A stretch of 10,490 bases of DNA from an uncultured Eubacteriales bacterium (GTDB lineage Bacteria > Bacillota > Clostridia > Oscillospirales > CAG-382): positions 1 through 10,490 of the forward strand of contig URVJ01000031.1 of NCBI GenBank assembly GCA_900551295.1. The letters run 5' to 3'. This document shows, in pieces, positions 1 through 6,332 of the stretch. A program made the position numbers and the translations under genes. Below the pieces are notes generated by a model that saw only the letters and a list, made by a program, of their open reading frames with translations, ran no database searches and was not told where the DNA came from. Within the stretch, counting starts at the first letter, position 1; the number at the start of each line of letters is the position of its first letter.

Positions 1-1
1 C

Positions 2-97
2 CGGAAAAGCCCGGAATATCAAGGAAAAACAGCTCAAAAACTCGCGCAATACGGTTTGAAGGCAGCTCGCCGCGCACCGCAGTTCTCAAAGAGATAA
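2..97 (+). CDS. C-terminal end of an unidentified protein with a ribosomal protein S9-like tail (partial)
   Basis: The window opens inside a plus-strand reading frame that ends with TAA at 95-97; only 31 codons are visible. The last 15 residues, YGLKAARRAPQFSKR, match the highly conserved C-terminus of bacterial ribosomal protein S9 (uS9), whose tail reaches into the ribosomal P site. The preceding residues, RKSPEYQGKTAQKLAQ, do not resemble the usual S9 segment of the TRDxRxxERKK type, and neither other frame supplies it. The gene could therefore be a divergent rpsI, another protein with an S9-like tail, or the result of rearrangement or misassembly. A strong terminator 26 bases downstream shows that a transcription unit ends here. 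That this is a real coding end is fairly sure; its identity is not. Confidence 0.5.
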   Translation, partial: RKSPEYQGKTAQKLAQYGLKAARRAPQFSKR

Positions 98-122
98 CAG
101 ATTTTCTGTTCAAAACTTTTTA

Positions 123-154
123 CCCCGCGGATTTATTATCTGCGGGGCTTTTTT
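123..154 (+). terminator. Rho-independent terminator of the upstream gene
   Basis: The sequence CCCCGCGGAT at 123-132 pairs with ATCTGCGGGG at 138-147, giving a 10-bp GC-rich stem (one G-U pair) around a 5-base loop. A C and six T residues follow. It lies 26 bases after the stop at 97 and closes that transcription unit. Confidence 0.92.
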
Positions 155-226
155 CTTGCATACACTTTTGCAGCGTAACAAAATTCATATTTTTTGCAAG
201 ATGCGTTTTTGTATAAATCGCATTTG

Positions 227-255
227 TTGACAACTTAAAATGCATATGGTATAAT
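227..255 (+). promoter_or_regulatory. Consensus sigma-A promoter of the diguanylate cyclase gene
   Basis: A perfect TTGACA (-35) at 227-232 and a perfect TATAAT (-10) at 250-255 are separated by exactly 17 bases. The -10 box is also preceded by TG plus one base (247-249), making it an extended -10. Transcription should start near 262, leaving a leader of about 45 bases with the ribosome binding site GAGGTG at 294-299. The leader is too short to hold a c-di-GMP or other known riboswitch. Confidence 0.9.
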
Positions 256-306
256 ATTTTGGATAAAGTCGGCATTTATGCTTATATTTGACCGAGGTGT
301 TTAGAA

Positions 307-1674
307 ATGAAGAATCATAGACATATTAAAAAATCATATTTTGACAGATATTTATTTGAATTGCTTCTGGCGCTTGAAGTGCTTATGTCGTTTACCTTTC
401 TCGGATACATACATCTGCCGCCTATTTCGATAACCATAGCTTATATACCTATAATTATAGCGGCAAGCTTGCTCGGAACGGCGCAGTCTACCTATGTATC
501 ACTTGTTTTCGGGCTTGCAAGTATGTTCAAGGCGTCGGCAAATTATGTTATGGCAGATGATAAGATATTTTCTCCCTTTCAGAGCGGATATCCTGTTAAA
601 AGCATACTTTTAAGCGTGGGTTCAAGAGTTCTGTTCGGATTTCTTGTAGGACTTCTGTACGATCTTGCAAATAAGAGCAGACATTCAGGACTTTGGAGAG
701 CGGCAATATCGGCAATAGCCACGCGTTTCAATGCGTTTTTTGTCTATCTTGCAATGGGAATTCTCTTTCCCGAACACGGCTATACCTTTATGAATACATT
801 TAAACTCAGACCCGGCGACGCAGCAATGGCTGTGCTGTGCATATGCCTTGTGGAGCTTTGTTACAGAGCGTATAACAGCAGTACCGTAAAGCACCTTAAA
901 CACAATATTGATCAATGCGGAAACAATCCGTATATCCAAAGCAGAATAAATCATGTGATAGCTGCTTTCGGTGCTTTTATACTCGCAATGACCGCGCTTG
1001 CCGCACTGTATTTTTCGCAGCGTGCTTCATATATGCTGACAAAACACGGCATAAATGTTTCTTCGGCTGTGAATTCCGATCTGCTGAATTTGCATCTTCA
1101 GTTTTTCTTCGCCGTGCTTGCACTCAATTTTATATCCATAATATTGCTTACTTCTGTTTATAAATATATGGCTTACCGCGAGTACCTCGGTGAAATGGAC
1201 GATCTTACGGGCGTCATGGGCAGAAGAATGTTTATGCAATATTGCGACACGTTTCAAAATGTTACAAAGGAAAAGCTGAGCGGCACGGGCTGGTATCTTA
1301 TTGCAGATGTCGATTATTTCAAAAATATAAATGATACGTTCGGTCATACTGCGGGGGACAAAGTCCTGAAAGATGTTGCCGTACATCTTAACAACTGCTT
1401 TGCGGAATGCGGTGCTGTCGGCAGAATAGGCGGCGATGAATTTGCGGCGGTTATTGATAAAGAAATTTCCCAGGATGAAATTGAATCACGTCTTGACGAA
1501 TTTTTGACGGGCATATCCGATGTTTTGCCGGAAGTACATAAAGTGACGTGCAGTATCGGCGTATGCCGGTTCAAATATCCGCAGGACATCTCGGCTTTAC
1601 TCAAAAAGGCAGACGAGGCGCTCTATAAAGCAAAGAAAAACGGACGAGACTGCTACGTAATTGAAGAATTTTAA
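307..1674 (+). CDS. Membrane diguanylate cyclase: ECF-transporter S-component-like N-terminus fused to GGDEF
   Basis: A 455-residue membrane enzyme predicted to make cyclic di-GMP from two GTP. Residues about 15-190 are strongly hydrophobic, with several membrane segments. The stretch around residues 38-120 (PPISITIAYIPIII, LVFGLASMFKA, IFSPF, SRVLFGFLVGLLY) resembles the substrate-binding S component of ECF-type vitamin transporters. Two further membrane segments (about 216-236 and 262-286) flank a short outer loop and lead into the GGDEF domain (about 296-455). The domain looks active: DDLTG at 298-302, metal ligand D334 in DVDYFKNIND, and an intact GGDEF at 375-379. The inhibitory RxxD site is absent, with A366 and G369 in its place, so classic product feedback is unlikely. 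The ATG is supported by GAGGTG seven bases upstream. No EAL domain or ECF ATPase gene is nearby. The GGDEF call is certain; the S-component resemblance is pattern recognition. Confidence 0.93.
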   Translation: MKNHRHIKKSYFDRYLFELLLALEVLMSFTFLGYIHLPPISITIAYIPIIIAASLLGTAQSTYVSLVFGLASMFKASANYVMADDKIFSPFQSGYPVKSILLSVGSRVLFGFLVGLLYDLANKSRHSGLWRAAISAIATRFNAFFVYLAMGILFPEHGYTFMNTFKLRPGDAAMAVLCICLVELCYRAYNSSTVKHLKHNIDQCGNNPYIQSRINHVIAAFGAFILAMTALAALYFSQRASYMLTKHGINVSSAVNSDLLNLHLQFFFAVLALNFISIILLTSVYKYMAYREYLGEMDDLTGVMGRRMFMQYCDTFQNVTKEKLSGTGWYLIADVDYFKNINDTFGHTAGDKVLKDVAVHLNNCFAECGAVGRIGGDEFAAVIDKEISQDEIESRLDEFLTGISDVLPEVHKVTCSIGVCRFKYPQDISALLKKADEALYKAKKNGRDCYVIEEF

Positions 1675-1711
1675 AGTCACAGAGCAATTTTTCCGAAATA
1701 ATAAATATGTG

Positions 1712-1740
1712 TTTTCACGGTTGTATTGAATTCATATAAA
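1712..1740 (+). promoter_or_regulatory. Probable promoter of the dockerin protease gene
   Basis: TTTTCA at 1712-1717 (four of six matches to TTGACA) lies 17 bases from TATAAA at 1735-1740 (five of six matches to TATAAT). Transcription would start near 1747, between the cyclase stop and the protease ribosome binding site at 1770. No terminator separates the two genes, so readthrough from the cyclase promoter could also contribute. Confidence 0.55.
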
Positions 1741-1782
1741 AGCTTTTGTACACTTAAAAAAATAAACCGAGGAGGTTATCGC

Positions 1783-3519
1783 TTGAATAAGTTATTGAAA
1801 ATTTTGATTGCCTGCACCGGATGCTTTTTGCTTTTGACATGCGGCGTACTTGCCGATGAGAATTTTGACGGCTATATTGTGCGCTTGTCGGAGAGCATTT
1901 CCGAAAATGTCGGAAGTCAATGCGCCGTGCTTTTCGGTGATGAGGAAATAACGGAAAGCTATACTGCCGAATATGCGGCGGAGCTTTTGTCAGAGAGTGT
2001 TGAAGATGTAAGCGAAGTTCGCGCAGATAAAGGTCTTGTAAAGGTAGATAGCCTTGAAACGCTCGAATGGCTTAAGCAGTCGGGTATTGTAGAATACTAT
2101 GATGAAAACGTATGCGCCGAACTTTACGGATATGATCCCGAACTTAATCCTTACTATTCCAAACAGTGGCATTTGCCGGCTGTCAAAGCGGAATATGCAT
2201 GGAAAGCAGGCATTTTCGGCAGCTCTGTAAGGGTGGGCGTAATAGATTCGGGAGTATTTCCGAATGAGGATCTTAAGGACGCTCTTGCCGAAGGGTATAA
2301 CTACTATCTTAACAATACTGACGCAGCCGGATATGCTGTAAGGCACGGTACGAACGTTGCGAGCATTATAGCCGCGCAGTGCAATGATATAGGAACTGTC
2401 GGAATTGCGCATAAGGCTAAAATAGTACCGCTGAAAGTAGTAAATGACGATTCTCCCGGCACAATTCCGCTTGAATACATTGTCAAGGCTATATACGGTG
2501 CAGTAGACGATTTTGATTGCGACGTTATAAATATGAGTTTCGGATTCAAGACATCGCCTCTGGCACTTAAAGAAGCGGTAGACTATGCCGAGAGCAAGGG
2601 CAGCATTATGGTTGCGGCGGCCGGAAATGACGGTTCGGATTCGGAATTCCCGTACAGATACCCTGCAAGCTATGATAATGTGGTAAGCGTTGCCAATGCC
2701 CAGGTAAGCGGCGATACTTACGATATAAGAGATACATCACAGAAAAATGATAAGCTTGATATAGCTGCACCCGGCACATATCTTTATATGGCTGATAATA
2801 ATGAAAACGGCGTTTACAGAGGTACGGGAACATCATTTGCATGTCCTGTGGTTTCGGCAGCCGCGGCACTTGTAAAGAGTATCGATCCGCTTATGAATCA
2901 GTCTGATTTTATGTATTACTTAAAGGAAACTGCCGATTCTTCGTACATTACAGCGCAGACGGATTCAGACAGTTGGGGTGCCGGTATGCTCGATATAGAG
3001 GCACTTATAAAAATGGTACTTGTCGCGGACGGAAAAAAAGCATATTTATCGAAGGTTGACGTCTCCTTTGACGGCGATACATCAATTTATATCCATAATC
3101 CTACTTCGGATACTCAGTATTATACTCTTTCAATAAAAGCTTTCAGACCGAAACATCTGATATTTGATTTTGATCTTGCGCCGTATAAGACTTTGGAGTT
3201 TCTCGTGAGTAGTTACAAATGCTACGGAGAGACAAGCTTTTCCGTGTATGACCGCGACGGCAAACTCATTGACGTACAACAGTACAGCTTTGAAAATCCA
3301 GATTACGAAACATTTAAACCGGGTGACGTGAATTTGGACGGTAAAGTTGATACAAACGATGTGTTGGTGCTTCAAAGATATCTTGCTTGGTTTGACGGTG
3401 TAAACCTTCCCGAAGAAGCATTGCAGTGTGCGGACGTCAATGCCGACGGATTTGTGGACAGCCGTGATATTGTAAGGCTTTTGCAGTATCTTGCGGGCTG
3501 GGCTGTTGAGCTTAACTGA
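1783..3519 (+). CDS. Secreted subtilisin-like (S8) serine protease with C-terminal type I dockerin
   Basis: A 578-residue exported endopeptidase. The TTG at 1783 is chosen because a perfect AGGAGG (1770-1775) sits seven bases before it. The frame extends to another TTG at 1726, but that one lacks a binding site and lies upstream of the probable transcription start. Residues 1-24 form a signal peptide with a likely cut after VLA. Residues about 25-118 look like an inhibitory propeptide. The catalytic domain (about 148-425) has the full triad D155 (VIDSG), H188 (RHGT) and S351 (GTSFACP), plus oxyanion residue N282 (AAGND). A linker domain of about 85 residues, probably beta-rich, precedes the dockerin (about 513-578), which has two calcium loops, DVNLDGKVDTND from 515 and DVNADGFVDSRD from 551. 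Dockerins bind cohesins on scaffoldins, so the protease is probably displayed on a cellulosome-like complex or the cell surface. Its substrate is unknown. Confidence 0.93.
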   Translation: MNKLLKILIACTGCFLLLTCGVLADENFDGYIVRLSESISENVGSQCAVLFGDEEITESYTAEYAAELLSESVEDVSEVRADKGLVKVDSLETLEWLKQSGIVEYYDENVCAELYGYDPELNPYYSKQWHLPAVKAEYAWKAGIFGSSVRVGVIDSGVFPNEDLKDALAEGYNYYLNNTDAAGYAVRHGTNVASIIAAQCNDIGTVGIAHKAKIVPLKVVNDDSPGTIPLEYIVKAIYGAVDDFDCDVINMSFGFKTSPLALKEAVDYAESKGSIMVAAAGNDGSDSEFPYRYPASYDNVVSVANAQVSGDTYDIRDTSQKNDKLDIAAPGTYLYMADNNENGVYRGTGTSFACPVVSAAAALVKSIDPLMNQSDFMYYLKETADSSYITAQTDSDSWGAGMLDIEALIKMVLVADGKKAYLSKVDVSFDGDTSIYIHNPTSDTQYYTLSIKAFRPKHLIFDFDLAPYKTLEFLVSSYKCYGETSFSVYDRDGKLIDVQQYSFENPDYETFKPGDVNLDGKVDTNDVLVLQRYLAWFDGVNLPEEALQCADVNADGFVDSRDIVRLLQYLAGWAVELN

Positions 3520-3545
3520 TATATATATGTAAAATACAACAAGTT

Positions 3546-3584
3546 ATCCGATGGGAATTTGGTTTTCCGCCGGATTTCTTTTTT
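3546..3584 (+). terminator. Terminator after the dockerin protease
   Basis: An imperfect hairpin pairs ATCCG at 3546-3550 with CGGAT at 3571-3575 and continues inward through TGGGAA with TTTTCC, with one A/C mismatch. It is followed by TTTCTTTTTT ending at 3584, 27 bases past the stop codon. Confidence 0.82.
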
Positions 3585-3681
3585 ATATTTAAACTTCCGT
3601 TTTTGCCGTATATTTTAACAGTGTATGCAATGCGTGTAATGTCGATGTGATTTTCTGTTGCAAAATGCTGTCAGTATTAAA

Positions 3682-3714
3682 ATTAAAAAGAAAACCCGGT
3701 CATAAAGACCGGGT
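3682..3714 (-). terminator. Terminator of the solute-binding lipoprotein gene
   Basis: A perfect 8-bp stem pairs ACCCGGTC at 3694-3701 with GACCGGGT at 3707-3714 around a 5-base loop. Read on the minus strand it is followed by TTTTCTTTTTAATT. It lies 22 bases after the minus-strand stop at 3737. Confidence 0.9.
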
Positions 3715-3736
3715 AAAGTTTTGATTTATTGGTATC

Positions 3737-5149
3737 TTATTCGATTCCGCCGTAAGCTTTGTTGAAGTTCTTAAGTGCTACAAGTGCGACAGATTCCTGC
3801 GAGGCATATGTAGAAGAGAAGTCATGAGTTGTGTTTCTCGCAAGGTCGCGTCCGATCGACTGGAATGTACCGCCCGCTACATAACCGAGGTCGTATATGA
3901 TGCTGTCTCTGATAATGTCTATCATCTCTTCAGACTCGTTATCACGGCTGAACTTGGATTTAAGAGACTGTTCGTAGAAAGCGGGAACAACGTCACGCGA
4001 ACCTATTGCGCAGAGAGCTTCTATAATGTTACCGGTTCTGTGTTCGTCGGAAACTGTAATCGGAATGACAAGAAGGTGTGCATAACCGTTTACAACACTT
4101 GCGTATTCATCATCTTCCGTGAACTTGGGGTAGGGAAGAATACCGAAGTTGTCGTCCATGCTTCTGTAACTCTGGGCGCTGCCGAGACCGCCGTCATGGA
4201 ACATTGCACGGCCTTCGCTGAACATATCGGGACCTGTAAGCGTATTTTCAAGATAAATTATGTTGCCTGCGGAATCCATAAGGTCGAAATACTTGTCAAA
4301 TATATCAACGGTCTTTGAGGTATTGAGCGTAAGCTCCGGAATACCCTCGTCATTCTTCTTGTAGATTCTCTGACCGCCGGTGTATAGGATTGATATAGGC
4401 GACTGCCATTCGGAGGACTGGAAACCGTACTGGTCGTTTTCAACGTCCATAACGCCGTCACCGTTGAGGTCTTTAACGCCTTTTTTAACAAGCTTTGAAA
4501 ATTCGTCAAATGTCCATGTGCCGTCTTTAACCATCTGGTAAGGATAGTCAAGACCGAGCTCGTCGAATATTCTCTTGTTGAAGTACAGACACATAACGCC
4601 CGTGTATCTTCCAAGCGAAATATCACCGTCGAGAACGTAAAGATTGCCGTTTACGTTTGCACTGTCAATAATGTCCTTTGACCACCAAGGGTTTTCAAGA
4701 TGTATGGAGTCGATCTCGTTAATGTTGAGAAGTGCGTGCTGGGTTGCATAAGAGAACGCAGCTCTCGAATGAGGGAATATTGCGTCGTATGCGTCATCGC
4801 CCGCAAGGATCGAGTTGAGCGCGTCTGTTTCATAATTCGAGTGAGAAGACGGTGTGGCGCTTATTGTAATGTTGTACATCGACTCAACCATAAGGTTTCT
4901 CTTGTAAATAGCGTCCTCGATCGGGTCGCCCGTACCTTCTTCAAGATACTGGTCTTTGATGTTTGAAGGACGAATAAGTATACGGAAATTATAGCCGTCA
5001 TAGTCTTTAATTTCCAGGTTTGAAGTATACGGATCGTTTTCATCAATGGTAACGTCTGTATTGTTCTTTTTGGTTTCCGACTTTTTACATCCGACGCAGG
5101 TAAGCATCAGTGCAGCAGCCAGAATAGCCAGTGACTTTCTGAATTTCAT
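3737..5149 (-). CDS. ABC transporter extracellular solute-binding lipoprotein, family 1 (sugar type)
   Basis: A 470-residue lipid-anchored binding protein likely to capture an oligosaccharide outside the membrane. The N-terminus has a basic start, a hydrophobic core and a lipobox-like TCVGC ending at C21, followed by a polar linker rich in K, N, D and E. The rest fits family-1 sugar-binding proteins: an alpha/beta start (YNFRILIR, about 53-60), an AGDDAYDA segment near 116-123, and the GTWTFDEF signature at 210-217. D227-N238 (DLNGDGVMDVEN) forms an EF-hand-like loop that could bind calcium, as in some sugar-binding proteins. The ATG has AAGGAG seven bases upstream (5157-5162). The gene stands alone between its own promoter and terminator, with no permease or ATPase gene beside it, so it must pair with membrane components encoded elsewhere or act otherwise. 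The ligand cannot be read from the sequence. Confidence 0.9.
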   Translation of the reverse strand: MKFRKSLAILAAALMLTCVGCKKSETKKNNTDVTIDENDPYTSNLEIKDYDGYNFRILIRPSNIKDQYLEEGTGDPIEDAIYKRNLMVESMYNITISATPSSHSNYETDALNSILAGDDAYDAIFPHSRAAFSYATQHALLNINEIDSIHLENPWWSKDIIDSANVNGNLYVLDGDISLGRYTGVMCLYFNKRIFDELGLDYPYQMVKDGTWTFDEFSKLVKKGVKDLNGDGVMDVENDQYGFQSSEWQSPISILYTGGQRIYKKNDEGIPELTLNTSKTVDIFDKYFDLMDSAGNIIYLENTLTGPDMFSEGRAMFHDGGLGSAQSYRSMDDNFGILPYPKFTEDDEYASVVNGYAHLLVIPITVSDEHRTGNIIEALCAIGSRDVVPAFYEQSLKSKFSRDNESEEMIDIIRDSIIYDLGYVAGGTFQSIGRDLARNTTHDFSSTYASQESVALVALKNFNKAYGGIE

Positions 5150-5181
5150 TGATATTCTCCTTATCTTAAATGATACAAGGA

Positions 5182-5210
5182 ATTATAGCACAAACGCACA
5201 AATTTTTCCA
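5182..5210 (-). promoter_or_regulatory. Extended -10 promoter of the solute-binding protein gene
   Basis: On the minus strand a perfect TATAAT lies at 5187-5182, preceded by TGC, an extended -10. A weak -35, TGGAAA (four of six matches), lies 17 bases upstream at 5210-5205. It is placed about 20 bases before the ribosome binding site. Confidence 0.65.
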
Positions 5211-5265
5211 CATTTTCTTGGAAATATTATGACACAAATTGCGATTTTGTTGTAATACACAAATT
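5197..5265. repeat. Three direct copies of CACAAATT upstream of the solute-binding protein gene
   Basis: The octamer CACAAATT occurs at 5197-5204, 5233-5240 and 5258-5265; the last two share a 9-mer, ACACAAATT. One copy lies in the spacer of the predicted promoter and two lie upstream of it. On the minus strand they read AATTTGTG. They could be regulator sites, or chance repeats in AT-rich DNA. Confidence 0.45.
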
Positions 5266-5293
5266 CTGAACGTTGTTTTTGTACATATTGACA

Positions 5294-6217
5294 TCACATA
5301 TGGTTGTCAAGGTACTCTAATATGTCCGAGTATACACAAAGCCGTTGCTTTTCGTTCAAAATTTCATGGCGCATACCGGGATAAAGCTTAGATGAAACGT
5401 TCGTATAGCCGTTGTCTGCAAAGGATTTGACGGCTTTTGCAAAATCCTTTTTTGTTACCATGCACGGGTCGTCGGCACCTGAAACAAACAGAACCGGAAG
5501 CTTTGGATTGCGCGGCCTTGTGCTTTCATGAGAATATGCAAGCTCCATTAAAGAGAGCAGCGATTTGTAGCCGTTGAGCGTAAAGGTGAAATTGCAGTAT
5601 TCGTCCGCGTTGTATTTTTCGACAACTGCTCTGTCACTGCATATCCATGCATTGTCAAGCTTTTCATCGAGAAAGTTTTTCTGAAAAAATCCGAGAAATG
5701 CAGAGTTAATAAGCTCGCTTCGCGCGTGATCGCCTTTTCTGCGTATAAGTGCGTCGTCGAATTTTGACATAAGTCCCGAAAATCTGTTTTCGGACGGAGA
5801 ACCGCATACAATAAGCGCGCTCAAATTTTCATCATGTTTTTTTGCATATGCTCTTACGGTAAGCGAACCCATGCTGTGTCCGAAAAGCCCGTGTTTAAGT
5901 CCCGGAAAATCTTCATAAAGCCTGTCTGATACAAGTCCTATGTCGGACAGCACTCCGTCAGCCATGCCTAAGTAGAAATATCCGAGATCCTCTTTTTTCT
6001 TTACGCTTTTTCCGTGTCCGCGGTGGTCGTGGATAATGCAGGCATAGCCGTTTTCGGCAAGATAGGTCATGAACGGAATATAACGCTCCTTATACTCGCA
6101 CATTCCGTGTACAAGCTGAAGTGTGGCTTTGGGATTGTCGGGGTATATTTCGAGACAAGAAATATCGAGATCGTCGTACTTGGATTTGAGAAATCCTTCT
6201 CTTGTATTTATATGCAT
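5294..6217 (-). CDS. Alpha/beta hydrolase, monoacylglycerol lipase / lysophospholipase-like
   Basis: A 307-residue cytoplasmic serine hydrolase of the Hydrolase_4 (S33-like) group, which cleaves ester bonds in monoglycerides or related lipids. Visible features are LVHGMCEY (35-42, oxyanion strand), HDHRGHGKS (63-71), nucleophile S115 in GHSMG, acid D249 or D250 in SGADDP, and H284 in PGMRHE. Length is normal for the family and no signal peptide is seen. The open frame extends upstream to an ATG at 6238, but the ATG at 6217 is preferred because CGGGAG (6230-6225) stands seven bases before it; the nearest purine-rich site for the upstream ATG is about 18 bases away. The gene follows the CE7 esterase on the same strand, but a terminator-like hairpin separates them. 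The exact substrate is unknown. Confidence 0.9.
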   Translation of the reverse strand: MHINTREGFLKSKYDDLDISCLEIYPDNPKATLQLVHGMCEYKERYIPFMTYLAENGYACIIHDHRGHGKSVKKKEDLGYFYLGMADGVLSDIGLVSDRLYEDFPGLKHGLFGHSMGSLTVRAYAKKHDENLSALIVCGSPSENRFSGLMSKFDDALIRRKGDHARSELINSAFLGFFQKNFLDEKLDNAWICSDRAVVEKYNADEYCNFTFTLNGYKSLLSLMELAYSHESTRPRNPKLPVLFVSGADDPCMVTKKDFAKAVKSFADNGYTNVSSKLYPGMRHEILNEKQRLCVYSDILEYLDNHM

Positions 6218-6278
6218 GATAAAACTCCCGTAAAACATATTTTGTTGATATTTTTTCCTTTAGCAGGGGCAAATATGT

Positions 6279-6316
6279 AAAAATTGCGCCGAAAACCGTG
6301 TTAAAGCTTCGGCGCA
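6279..6316 (-). terminator. Terminator after the CE7 esterase gene
   Basis: A perfect 8-bp stem pairs GCGCCGAA at 6286-6293 with TTCGGCGC at 6308-6315 around a 14-base loop. Read on the minus strand it is followed by AATTTTTAC. It lies 17 bases after the esterase stop and about 60 bases before the next gene. The short T run suggests partial rather than complete termination. Confidence 0.75.
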
Positions 6317-6332
6317 GAAGAAAATCTTACAT

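Noticed and set aside
262..306. Possible riboswitch in the leader of the diguanylate cyclase gene
   Set aside because: Only about 45 bases separate the predicted transcription start from the ATG, and no conserved riboswitch core is visible.
1027..1386. A 119-codon minus-strand frame inside the diguanylate cyclase gene
   Set aside because: It overlaps the conserved GGDEF coding region on the other strand and has no start signal.
3520..3736. Possible small gene or RNA in the gap between the converging protease and lipoprotein genes
   Set aside because: The gap holds the two terminators and AT-rich sequence; no frame with a ribosome binding site or further structure was seen.
3824..4318. A 164-codon plus-strand frame opposite the solute-binding protein gene
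   Set aside because: It is antisense to a well-supported gene, has no ribosome binding site and shows no family resemblance.
6218..6238. Upstream ATG at 6238 as the hydrolase start
   Set aside because: The nearest purine-rich site is about 18 bases away, whereas the ATG at 6217 has CGGGAG seven bases upstream.
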